Shown here one piece after another: positions 42,948-50,149 of a DNA stretch of 64,000 bases. The DNA is from Achromobacter veterisilvae (GTDB lineage: Bacteria > Pseudomonadota > Gammaproteobacteria > Burkholderiales > Burkholderiaceae_B), in contig NZ_UFQC01000034.1 of assembly GCF_900496975.1 (NCBI RefSeq), positions 1 to 64,000 of the forward strand, given 5' to 3'. How positions within the stretch are numbered: position 1 is the first letter of the stretch; each line of letters begins with the position of its first letter. The notes beneath the pieces were generated by a model, which made no database searches, was not told the origin of the DNA, and saw only the letters and a list, made by a program, of their open reading frames with translations. The position numbers and the translations under genes are program-made.

Positions 42948-43454
42948 TCAGTGCGCGTGGCTGGCCCGCTGATTGGCCGCGCGCGTGCGGGCCGCTTTCT
43001 TGGCGGCCGCCGATCGTCCGGCCGCGCCCTTGGTGGCGGCGGCCTTCTTGGCCGCGGCCGAACGGGCCGCCGCCGTGCGCTTGGAGGCGGATGCGCTGGC
43101 CTGCCGGGACAGCGCCGAACGCGACGCGGGCTTCGTGCTTTCCCGCTTCAGCGCGGTGGTGGTGGACCGGGCGCGCGTGGCGGACTTGGCGTGTCCGTCG
43201 CCGGCCGCGTGGCTGTCCTGCGCGGCCTTGCGCTTGGTGGCGGCGCTGGCCTTCTTGGGGGCGGGCAGCTTGACGCCGGCGCGGCGGGCCTTGGACAGGC
43301 CGATCGCGATGGCCTGCTTGGTGGACCGCACGCCATGCTTGCCTTCGCGCACGTGTTCGATTTCCTCTCGCACGAATTCTCCGGCCTGCGTGGATGCGGA
43401 CTTTCCTTGACGTTTGTCGCGCGCCGCTCGTTCCAGGGTTTTTCGTTCAGGCAT
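42948..43454 (-). CDS. DUF6496 protein with histone-H1-like tail
   Basis: The product has 168 residues. The N-terminal 60 (MPERKTLERAARDKRQGKSA, EFVREEIEHVREGKHGVRS, AIAIGLSKARRAGVKLP) form the DUF6496 segment, which resembles plasmid/chromosome 'KGG-type' stress proteins. The remaining 100 residues are Ala/Lys/Ser/Arg repeats (AAKKAA, RSAAAKKAA) like the bacterial histone H1 homologues of Bordetella. Probably a DNA-binding nucleoid protein. Convergent with the LysR gene, divergent from dodecin. Confidence 0.8.
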   Translation of the reverse strand: MPERKTLERAARDKRQGKSASTQAGEFVREEIEHVREGKHGVRSTKQAIAIGLSKARRAGVKLPAPKKASAATKRKAAQDSHAAGDGHAKSATRARSTTTALKRESTKPASRSALSRQASASASKRTAAARSAAAKKAAATKGAAGRSAAAKKAARTRAANQRASHAH

Positions 43455-43648
43455 GACGGTACCTCCTTGCTTGCGTTGCGGAAGCCGATTCCGCCTGCGC
43501 GCCGAGTCCGGCGCGACGACGGAACTCGTAACACCACTCTAGCGCCGTGAGCGTATGCTGTGTGTTCGAATGGATTGCCGGTCGTAAGCGCCGGAACATC
43601 GCCGCCTGGCCGACGATTCACGACTCACCCCCTTCGCGGAGACGAGCT

Positions 43649-43864
43649 ATGTCGAATCATGTCTACAAGCAAATCGAATTGGTGGGCTCATCCACCAAGT
43701 CCACCGATGACGCCATCTCGCAGGCCATCGAGCGCGCGTCCGAAACCCTGCGCAATCTGGATTGGTTCGAAGTCACCGAGGTGCGCGGCCACATCAAGGA
43801 CGGCAAGGTGGCGCATTGGCAGGTCGGCTTGAAGATCGGCATGCGCCTGGAGGGGAACAGTTAA
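43649..43864 (+). CDS. Dodecin (flavin-storage protein)
   Basis: The product has 71 residues from ATG 43649 behind a GGAGACGAG site. All dodecin marks are present: MSNHVYKQIELVGSS, the SSTKSTDDAISQAIERA helix, the flavin-stacking Trp in LDWFEV, and VAHWQVGLKIGMRLE. Twelve copies form a hollow sphere that binds and protects FMN/riboflavin. Monocistronic. Confidence 0.95.
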   Translation: MSNHVYKQIELVGSSTKSTDDAISQAIERASETLRNLDWFEVTEVRGHIKDGKVAHWQVGLKIGMRLEGNS

Positions 43865-43882
43865 GTTTCCATCCGCTGCTCC

Positions 43883-44456
43883 TTTCTTGAGCACGGCTTC
43901 CAAGTGATTGTCGGATAAGGGCTTTTTCAGCTTGTTATCGGACTGTTCATAGGCTTGTCCACATTCGATGGGGACAAGCGGGGTCCGGTCGCGGCGCGCG
44001 CGCCGCGGCCCCGCGCGCATCCGGGCGAACGCGCGGCGTTGCGCGTTTCTTGCCCGGCGCTTTCAAGTCCTTGGTCCATAAGGGCTTTTGGGGAGTACCC
44101 GCATACTGTCCTCAGGCTTATCCACATTTCCCGGGGACAACCGCGAGGCCGCGCCATGGTGTTTGGGCCTTTCTTGACCACCCCTTGCAGGCCCTTGATA
44201 TGCAAGGGGAATCCCGACCTGCCCTCATACTGTCCTCATGCTTTTCCACAGAACGCGGGGACAAATCCACATCGTCGCCGGGCGCGCGGCCAGTCCGGGG
44301 CCGCGGCCCGGATTTCAGTGGATAAGTGCGCCGGAAATCATCCAAAAGCAGGATTGCGCATTTTTTGACCGCGCCTTGCAAGTGCTTGGCGGAACAGGGG
44401 ATTTTGGTTCTGCCCCAAGGCTGTCCTCAACCTTCTCCACAGTTGGCGGGGATAAG
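43883..44456 (+). repeat. Four dispersed ~95-bp repeats, each with a DnaA-box-like site
   Basis: Units at 43883-43978, 44046-44140, 44170-44264 and 44361-44456 share the order TTTCTTGAC, CTTGCAAGTNCTTG, ATAAGGGNTTTT, CTGTCCTCAGGCTT, a TTATCCACA-type site, and CGGGGACAA. The sites are TTGTCCACA (43955), TTATCCACA (44118, perfect), TTTTCCACA (44242) and TTCTCCACA (44433). A reverse TTATCCAC occurs at 44318-44325. The site and the GGGGACAA end form a weak hairpin, best in unit 1 (CTTGTCC/GGACAAG). Spacers of 67, 29 and 96 bp are mostly GC-rich. No gene is supported here. Function unknown. Confidence 0.75.
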
Positions 44457-44463
44457 TGGAAGG

Positions 44464-44512
44464 GCCCCCACGCCGCACTCGCTTCGCTCGCTTGCTGCCC
44501 CCCGAGGGGGCT
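44464..44512. repeat. Burkholderiales-type GC-rich intergenic repeat
   Basis: The stretch GCCCCCACGCCGCACTCGC, then CTTCGCTCGCTTGCTG and CCCCCCGAGGGGGC, matches from memory a motif scattered through intergenic DNA of many Burkholderiales. It contains the hairpin CCCCC-GA-GGGGG. A second GC hairpin follows to about 44545. No function is known to me. Confidence 0.45.
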
Positions 44513-44595
44513 GGCCCGCCTTGGGGCGGCCCGGCGGCGGGCCGGCCATTCTTGCGGAGGCCATTCAACAGGCGATTCGTTGTGAGGCTCCACGC

Positions 44596-44639
44596 TGTGC
44601 GGGGACATGGGTGACAGGTGTGCGGAGACATGGGTGACA
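44596..44639. repeat. Short tandem repeat, possible trace of an insertion-sequence end
   Basis: Two 21-bp copies (44596-44616, 44619-44639), differing at one base, share the core GACATGGGTGACA. The reverse form TGTCACCCATGTC resembles ends flanking IS481-type elements as I recall them. No transposase is present. Confidence 0.35.
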
Positions 44640-44680
44640 CTCCGCGCTGTCTTGAGGTTCACGCCGCCGGCGATGAACCA

Positions 44681-44708
44681 AAAAAAGCCCCCCGACGTAT
44701 CGGGGGGC
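44681..44708 (-). terminator. Rho-independent terminator of the FMN reductase gene
   Basis: Stem GCCCCCCGA / TCGGGGGGC (44687-44695, 44700-44708) with loop CGTA; on the minus strand it ends in TTTTTT. It lies 70 nt past the reductase stop. Confidence 0.9.
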
Positions 44709-44779
44709 GTGATCGCCTGGAGGTAGGGCAGGCGATCCCTGCCGGCCGGAGCGCAGCCCCTGGCCGGCAGCGGCGGCGA

Positions 44780-45334
44780 TCAGGCGTTGAACTTCTTGAT
44801 CCAATCCACGTAGCGGTCGATCCAGCCTTGCAGGAACTTGCGCGTGCCTTCGTTGGTGATGTTGTACTGGTCGTCGATGAGGCCTTCCGTGTATTGCAGG
44901 AAGACTTCCGGCGTGGTCAGCGCGTTGGCGCCTTCGGCGGCCAGGATGTTGCGCAGGTGCTGCTGCATCAAGGCGGTGCCGGCGGCGCTGGGCGAGGTGC
45001 CGACGATGCCGACGGCCTTGCCCGTCCACGAGTTCTGGCCCCACGGGCGCGAGCCCCAGTCGATGGCGTTCTTGATGGCGGCGGGCACCGAGCGGTTGTG
45101 CTCGGGCGAGACGAACAGGATGCCCTGCGCGTCCGCGATCTGCTGCTTGAGCTTGGCGGCGGGAGCGGGCAGGTTGTTTTCATTGTCCTGGTTGTACAGC
45201 GGCACGTCGCCCAGGCTGACATAGTCGAACTTGAAGTCCGCGGGCACCAGTTTTTCCAGTGCGCGGGCCAGTCGCAGATTGAACGAGGCGGCGCGCAGGC
45301 TTCCGACGAAAACAGCGATCTTGTAGGTGCTCAT
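44780..45334 (-). CDS. NADPH-dependent FMN reductase (ChrR/YieF-like)
   Basis: The product has 184 residues from ATG 45334. Flavodoxin-like fold: phosphate loop GSLRAASFN (10-18), the VPLYNQDNE turn, and FVSPEHNRSVPAAIKNAIDWGSRP, the hallmark of the NAD(P)H:quinone/chromate reductase group. A cytosolic tetramer that reduces quinones, azo dyes or chromate by two electrons, limiting radical formation. Monocistronic with its own terminator. Confidence 0.93.
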   Translation of the reverse strand: MSTYKIAVFVGSLRAASFNLRLARALEKLVPADFKFDYVSLGDVPLYNQDNENNLPAPAAKLKQQIADAQGILFVSPEHNRSVPAAIKNAIDWGSRPWGQNSWTGKAVGIVGTSPSAAGTALMQQHLRNILAAEGANALTTPEVFLQYTEGLIDDQYNITNEGTRKFLQGWIDRYVDWIKKFNA

Positions 45335-45571
45335 GGGGCGCATGCTCCAAGCGGTGGAAGGGAACGCCCAGTGTAGACCTGTCCGCACTCGGGCTCAATG
45401 CGGATCGCGCATATGGTTATTCAGCAAGATGACGCGCCGATGTCCGCGGCGACTGCGCCGTTCGCACCGCCGTGGTGCCCGCCGCGGACGCCTTCACCAC
45501 GATGGGGTGCGGCGCGGTGCGCGGCGGCCGGCGCGATGGCCGCAGCCCCCGGGGAACTCGCCGCCGCGGGG
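45335..45571. other. Upstream region between the FMN reductase and the sigma-54-type gene
   Basis: No gene is supported. The stretch is GC-rich with several short inverted repeats around 45465-45560. Enhancer sites for a sigma-54 activator would be expected here, but I cannot single one out. Confidence 0.4.
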
Positions 45572-45588
45572 CTGGCACGCCGCTTGCT
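45572..45588 (+). promoter_or_regulatory. Sigma-54 (-24/-12) promoter
   Basis: CTGGCACG-CCGC-TTGCT agrees at every position with the RpoN consensus YTGGCACG-N4-TTGCW: GG at 45574-45575 and GC at 45586-45587 with the required 10 bp between. The start would be near 45599, 36 nt before the ATG at 45635. An enhancer-binding activator would be needed; none is in the window. Confidence 0.8.
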
Positions 45589-45634
45589 TGCAGACACCGC
45601 ATAACACGCTGCACGCTGCCCCAGGAGTTCCGCC

Positions 45635-46174
45635 ATGTCCAGTTCCGCCGTTCCCGCCCCTGTCACCATGCTGGTCACCCGGCACATTGCGCCCGAGCGC
45701 TACAGCGACTTCCTGTCCTGGATGCGCCAGGGAGAGATCCTGGCGGCCGGCTTTCCGGGGTTCCTCGGGTCGGGCGTGCTGCAGCCGCCGGAGGGCGGGG
45801 ACCAGTACCAGATCGTGCTGCGCTTCGCCGACGAGGCCAGCCTGAACCGTTGGGAGAACTCGCTGCCGCGCCGCATGTGGCTGGAGCGCGGCACGGCGCT
45901 GGTGCGCGCCAGCCACGCCCGCCGCGCCAGCGGCACGGACGGCTGGTTCGCGCCCAGGCTCAGCGCGCCGCCCCGCTGGAAGCAGGCGGTCAGCATCTGG
46001 CTGGCCTATTTCCCGGTGCTGCTCGCGTTTTCCGTATTCGCGAGCGACCACTTGAACGTCCTGCCCGTCTTCTGGCGCGTCCTGGTCACCAGCGTGGCCC
46101 TGACGCCCGTCATGGTGTTCGTCTGCATACCGCTTGTGTCGCGGATGCTGCAACGCTGGCTGCGCGCCGGCTGA
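45635..46174 (+). CDS. Membrane protein with an antibiotic-biosynthesis-monooxygenase (ABM) domain
   Basis: The product has 179 residues from ATG 45635 behind CCAGGAG. Residues about 8-100 form an ABM-like ferredoxin-fold domain (VTMLVTRHIAPERYSDFLSW, YQIVLRFADEASLNRWENS). Two membrane segments follow (about 122-140 and 148-170). This ABM-plus-two-helices form is common and uncharacterised. Placed behind a perfect sigma-54 promoter, it should respond to nitrogen status or another RpoN-linked signal. Confidence 0.8.
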   Translation: MSSSAVPAPVTMLVTRHIAPERYSDFLSWMRQGEILAAGFPGFLGSGVLQPPEGGDQYQIVLRFADEASLNRWENSLPRRMWLERGTALVRASHARRASGTDGWFAPRLSAPPRWKQAVSIWLAYFPVLLAFSVFASDHLNVLPVFWRVLVTSVALTPVMVFVCIPLVSRMLQRWLRAG

Positions 46175-46204
46175 CGGCCTGCCGGCGGCCGCCAGGAGCC
46201 GCGA

Positions 46205-46903
46205 TCACGCGGCCCTTGCCTGGCGCGTGGAATACAAGCGGTGCAGCGTGATCTTGCGCACGGCGGCCTGGCTGTCCAGGATATGCGCGCGCAGCAGGTC
46301 CACGGCGCGCTCGGCGTCGCCGTCCAGCACCGCGCCGAGGATCGCGCCGTGTTCCTCGTAGGTCTTGCCGATGCGGTCGGGCTGCGTGAAATCCAGCCGC
46401 CGCACGATGCGGATGCGTTCCGTGGCGGCGCGATGCACGCGCGATATTTCGGGGTTGCCCGCCGCGGCGACCAGATCGATGTGGAAACGCTCGTCCAGGT
46501 CGGCCAGCCATTCGCAATCGGTGGAACGCCCGTGCGCGTCCACCAGCCAGAGGTCCGCCAGCGCCCGCAGCGGGCCGGCGTCTTTGCCGGGGGCGCAGAT
46601 CGTCTGCACCGCGGCCGCTTCCAGCACGCTGCGCAACTCGTAGAAATGGTCCAGCGTATTGAAGTCCAGCGGCTTGACCAGCCAGCCGTTGCGCTGCCGC
46701 ACTTCCAGGTAGCCTTCCCGTTCCAGGCGGAAGAGCGCCTCGCGCACCGGCGTGCGGCTGACCTGCAGCCGGTCGGCGACCTCGGTCTCGGTGAAGCGGT
46801 CGCCCGGCGCCAGGCGGAATTCCAGGATGTCCCGTTTCAGCGTGCCGTATACGGTGTCGGCGAGCGTGCGGGGGATGTCGATCGCGGCGAAGGCGGTTTC
46901 CAT
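46205..46903 (-). CDS. GntR-family regulator (FadR/FCD type)
   Basis: The product has 232 residues. HTH at about 15-75 (TLADTVYGTLKRDILEFRLAPGDRFTETEVADRLQVSRTPVREAL) and an all-helical FCD ligand domain (about 90-215) with Asp, and His ligands for a metal in DLDERFHIDLV and HRAATERI. It is the last gene of the amidase/ABC operon, 21 nt after the amidase, and most likely represses it until its substrate binds. Confidence 0.93.
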   Translation of the reverse strand: METAFAAIDIPRTLADTVYGTLKRDILEFRLAPGDRFTETEVADRLQVSRTPVREALFRLEREGYLEVRQRNGWLVKPLDFNTLDHFYELRSVLEAAAVQTICAPGKDAGPLRALADLWLVDAHGRSTDCEWLADLDERFHIDLVAAAGNPEISRVHRAATERIRIVRRLDFTQPDRIGKTYEEHGAILGAVLDGDAERAVDLLRAHILDSQAAVRKITLHRLYSTRQARAA

Positions 46904-46924
46904 GTGGTGTCTCGGCGTTGCGGT

Positions 46925-48313
46925 TCAAAGTGGGAGGGTTCGCGCCACGCCCGCCTGTTCCAGGGCCAGGGCGGCGCGCAGGCAGTCGGCCTCGCGCCAG
47001 GGCGCGCCGATCAGTTGCACGCCCAGCGGCAGGTGGCCGTCCTGCCCGGTCCCCGGCCACATCGGCGCGGTGCAGACAGGCAGGCCGATGCAGGAAACCG
47101 GCTGTGTCAGGATCCCCATGCTTGCGCGCGCCGGCATCCGCTTGCCGGCAAGCTCCAGCCAGTCCGCGCCGATGGGCGTGGCCGGAACCGGCGTGGCAGG
47201 CGCGATCAGCACGTCGTAGTCCTCGAACAGCGCCAGCGCTTCGCGGTAGACGCGGTGGCGGATGCGCTGCGCGTGCTGCGTCCAGGCCGCCGGCACCAGG
47301 CTGCCCGCGACCAGCCGGTCGCGCGAAAGGGGTTCGTAGTAGTCGTAATGCGTGACGAGCCTGCGGCGGTGCAGCGCGCCGCCTTCCGCCGCGGTGATGA
47401 CGAAGGCGGCGGCGCGAGCCTGGGCGGCGCCCCGCAGCTCGACGCTGGCGACGGCGCCCAGCGCGCTCGCGGCGATCTCGACGGCGCGGCGGGCTTGCGG
47501 TCCGGCCCATTCCGAAAAGTAGCCGCCCAGCACGGCCACGCGCAGGCGGCGCGGGCCTTCGTCCAGCGCGGGCAGGACGGGCTCGGCGGCGCGCTGGGCG
47601 CAGGCGACGTCGTCCGGGTCCGGGCCCTGCAGCGCGTCGTAGGCCGCGGCGAGGTCGGCGGCGCTGGCCGCGAACGGCCCCAGGTGGTCCAGGCTGCCGA
47701 CGAAGGGGAAGGAGCCGGCGCGCGACAGCCGGCCGTAGGTGGGCTTCAGGCCGAACACCCCGCACAGCGAGGCGGGCACGCGGATGGATCCATTGGTGTC
47801 CGAGCCCAGCGCCAGCGGCACCAGGCCGCCCGCGACGGCGGCGGCGCTGCCGCCCGAGGATCCGCCCGCGATGCGCGAAGGGTCGTGGGGGTTGCGGCAG
47901 GCGCCGTAATGGGAATTCTCGGTGGTGAAACCGTAGGCGTGCTCGTCCATGTTCAAGGCCCCGACCAGCACCGCGCCGGCTTCGCGCATGCGCTCGACCA
48001 GCCTGGCGTCGCGTCGCGCCGGGGGATTGGAGGCATTGACTTTCCCGCCCGCCAGCGTCACTTCGTCGGCGATATCGAACAGGTTCTTCACGGCGTAGGG
48101 GACGCCCGCCAGCGGCGGCAGCGGTTCGCCGCGGGCGCGGCGCGCGTCGATGGCCGCCGCTTCCTGCCGCGCGCGGCCCTCGGTGATGGCGGTGAAGCAG
48201 TTGTAGCGCGCATCGCGCTCGCGCACGCGGGACAGGGCGGCTTCCAGCACCGCCAGGGCGCTGCGCCGCCCGCTGCGGACCAGATGGGCGATGTCTTGCG
48301 CGGGTCCGTTCAC
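46925..48313 (-). CDS. AtzE-family amidase (amidase-signature)
   Basis: The product has 462 residues with the amidase-signature triad Lys76 (PYAVKNLFD), Ser152 (GGSSGGS) and Ser176 (DTNGSIRVPA), spaced as in the family. The closest named relatives are AtzE-type amidohydrolases, which need the small AtzG partner, encoded directly upstream with a 4-nt overlap. AtzE deaminates 1-carboxybiuret; here the substrate is probably a small amide or ureide brought in by the adjacent ABC importer. Confidence 0.92.
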   Translation of the reverse strand: MNGPAQDIAHLVRSGRRSALAVLEAALSRVRERDARYNCFTAITEGRARQEAAAIDARRARGEPLPPLAGVPYAVKNLFDIADEVTLAGGKVNASNPPARRDARLVERMREAGAVLVGALNMDEHAYGFTTENSHYGACRNPHDPSRIAGGSSGGSAAAVAGGLVPLALGSDTNGSIRVPASLCGVFGLKPTYGRLSRAGSFPFVGSLDHLGPFAASAADLAAAYDALQGPDPDDVACAQRAAEPVLPALDEGPRRLRVAVLGGYFSEWAGPQARRAVEIAASALGAVASVELRGAAQARAAAFVITAAEGGALHRRRLVTHYDYYEPLSRDRLVAGSLVPAAWTQHAQRIRHRVYREALALFEDYDVLIAPATPVPATPIGADWLELAGKRMPARASMGILTQPVSCIGLPVCTAPMWPGTGQDGHLPLGVQLIGAPWREADCLRAALALEQAGVARTLPL

Positions 48314-48492
48314 GGGCGGAACACCGAGGCGGATTCCAGGTCCGCGGACAGGGGTTCGTCCACGAAGCTCGCGGCGATTTCGTGGATGCGCGAGAACTGC
48401 TGCACGATGTCGGCCGTGGCGGGCTCGCGCAAGGCATAGCCCGCAAGCGCCAGCGCGCTGCGCACGTATTGGTCGATGGTTTCCTGGGTCAT
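48310..48492 (-). CDS. AtzG-like small subunit (DUF4089)
   Basis: The product has 60 residues (MTQETIDQYVRSALALAGYAL...). DUF4089 proteins are two-helix partners that wrap the AtzE-type amidase and stabilise it, by analogy with the GatC/GatA pair. VQQFSRIHEIAASFVDEPL is the conserved core. Coupled to the amidase by a 4-nt overlap and 25 nt after the ABC ATPase. Confidence 0.9.
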   Translation of the reverse strand: MTQETIDQYVRSALALAGYALREPATADIVQQFSRIHEIAASFVDEPLSADLESASVFRP

Positions 48493-48517
48493 GGCGGTTC
48501 TCCGGTGGCCGGACGGA

Positions 48518-49339
48518 TTACTTGCGCACTTCGCGCTGGAAGATTTCCAGGCTCAGCTTCTTCATCTGGACGAAGCTGGGCTCGGACAGCGTTTCCACGG
48601 TGCGCGGGCGGGCGTCCCGGTAGTCCAGGATCTCCGCCACCCGGGTGGGGCGCTTGGTCAGCAGCAGGACCTGGTCGGCCAGGTACACGGCTTCCTCCAG
48701 GTCGTGCGACACCAGCAGCATGGTGGTGCCCGTCCGCATGAAGACTTCCTGCAGCTTTTCGCGGATGAACAACGTCATCTCGAAGTCCAGCGCGGAAAAG
48801 GGCTCGTCCAGGAACAGCACCTCGGGTCCCGGCGCCAGCGCGCGCATGATGGACGCGGTCTGCTGCTGTCCGCCGGACAGCTCGTAGGGGTAGCGTTTCA
48901 GGTCGAACTTGACGTCGAACGAGGCCACCAGCTCTTCCACGCGGGCATCCACGTCGGCTTTGCTTCGGCCTTCCAGGCGCAGGGGATAGGCGATGTTGTC
49001 GATGGTGCGCAGCCACGGGAACATGGCCTCGCGGTAGTTCTGGAAGACATAGCCGATCTTCGTCTGCGCGAGCGATTTGCCGTCGAACAGGATTTCTCCC
49101 GAATCCACCGGTATCAGGCCCGCGATCATGTTGATCAGCGTGGATTTGCCGCAGCCGTTGGGCCCGAAGACGGACACGATCTTGCCCTTGGGGATGTCCA
49201 GGTCGAAGTCTTCGTACAGCGGCCAGCCGGCGAAATACTTGGTCAGCCCGCGGATGGTGATGTGCGTGCCCAGCGGACCTGGCGCGAACGGCGCGCCGGG
49301 CGGGGCGGGGGCGATGATGGGATTGATGACGGTGGACAT
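48518..49339 (-). CDS. ABC transporter ATP-binding protein (nitrate/sulfonate/taurine type)
   Basis: The product has 273 residues. Walker A GPNGCGKST (59-67), Q-loop VFQNYREAMFPW, signature LSGGQQQTA (about 147), Walker B EVLFLDEPFSALD and switch VSHDLEEAVYLAD. The family (SsuB/TauB/NrtD) powers import of nitrate, sulfonates, pyrimidine precursors or aromatic acids. It abuts the permease stop without a gap. Confidence 0.95.
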   Translation of the reverse strand: MSTVINPIIAPAPPGAPFAPGPLGTHITIRGLTKYFAGWPLYEDFDLDIPKGKIVSVFGPNGCGKSTLINMIAGLIPVDSGEILFDGKSLAQTKIGYVFQNYREAMFPWLRTIDNIAYPLRLEGRSKADVDARVEELVASFDVKFDLKRYPYELSGGQQQTASIMRALAPGPEVLFLDEPFSALDFEMTLFIREKLQEVFMRTGTTMLLVSHDLEEAVYLADQVLLLTKRPTRVAEILDYRDARPRTVETLSEPSFVQMKKLSLEIFQREVRK

Positions 49340-50146
49340 TTACCGGCCGCTCCAATGGACGACGCGCTTTTCCAGCACGAGAAAAAGGATGTTCAGCACG
49401 TAGCCGAGCGCGCCGGCCGCCAGGATCGCGGCGTACATGTCGCGCACGTTCAGCACCTGCTGCGCGTTGATGATGCGGTTGCCCAGCCCGCTGTCGGACC
49501 CGATGAACATTTCCGCCACGATCACGATGACCAGCGCCATCGAGACGCCGCTGCGCAGGCCCACGAAGGTGGGCTGGAGGCTTTCCCAGATCAGCACGTC
49601 CTTGAAGATCCGCCAGCGCGATGCGCCCATCACGCGCGCCGCCATGACGCGCTGCTTGCGCGCGTTGATCACGCCGTAGGCGCTGTTGAACAGGATCACC
49701 AGCACCGCCGCGAAGGCGGCGATGGCGATTTTGTTCATGTCGGTCACGCCGAAAATCATCAGGAACAGCGGGATCAGCGCCGATGACGGCGTGGAGCGGA
49801 AGAAGTCCACCAGGAACTCGACGCTGCGGTAGGCCTTTTCGCTGCTGCCCAGCAGCACGCCCAGCGGCACGCCGATCCCGCCCGCGATCAGGAAGGCCTG
49901 CAGGGTGCGGTTCAGGGACGACAGGAAGTCGCCCAGCAGCGGGCCGCCGGCCATGCCCTTGGCCAGCGCCGCGATGGCGGCCGCGGGAGTGGGCAGGAGG
50001 ACGGGGCTGACCAGGTGCAGGCGCACCACCAGGTCCCAAATCGCGAACAGAACCAGCGGGCCGATCAGCGGCAGCAGGCGCGCGGCGTCGAACCGGCGCG
50101 CCGGCCGTTTCGTCCCGGGGGCGGCGGTGATTGCGGTGGCGCCCAT
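49340..50146 (-). CDS. ABC transporter permease (BPD type)
   Basis: The product has 268 residues with six membrane segments. The EAA loop reads ARVMGASRWRIFKDVLIWESLQPTFVGLRSG, which docks to the ATPase. Typical SsuC/TauC-like sequence. Three nt separate it from the binding-protein stop. Confidence 0.94.
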   Translation of the reverse strand: MGATAITAAPGTKRPARRFDAARLLPLIGPLVLFAIWDLVVRLHLVSPVLLPTPAAAIAALAKGMAGGPLLGDFLSSLNRTLQAFLIAGGIGVPLGVLLGSSEKAYRSVEFLVDFFRSTPSSALIPLFLMIFGVTDMNKIAIAAFAAVLVILFNSAYGVINARKQRVMAARVMGASRWRIFKDVLIWESLQPTFVGLRSGVSMALVIVIVAEMFIGSDSGLGNRIINAQQVLNVRDMYAAILAAGALGYVLNILFLVLEKRVVHWSGR

Positions 50147-50149
50147 GGC

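Noticed and set aside
43883..44456. CRISPR array
   Set aside because: Units are ~95 bp, only four, diverged, and spaced 29-96 bp; no cas genes are present. The same applies to the 59706-60186 repeats.
43883..44456. Chromosomal replication origin (oriC)
   Set aside because: DnaA-box-like sites exist but no AT-rich unwinding region and no dnaA, dnaN, gyrB, rpmH or parAB genes flank it. Kept only as an off-origin DnaA-site cluster.
43955..44585. Several open frames of 80-140 residues within the DnaA-like repeat array
   Set aside because: They change frame from repeat to repeat, have no ribosome sites, and repeat similarity is at DNA level only.
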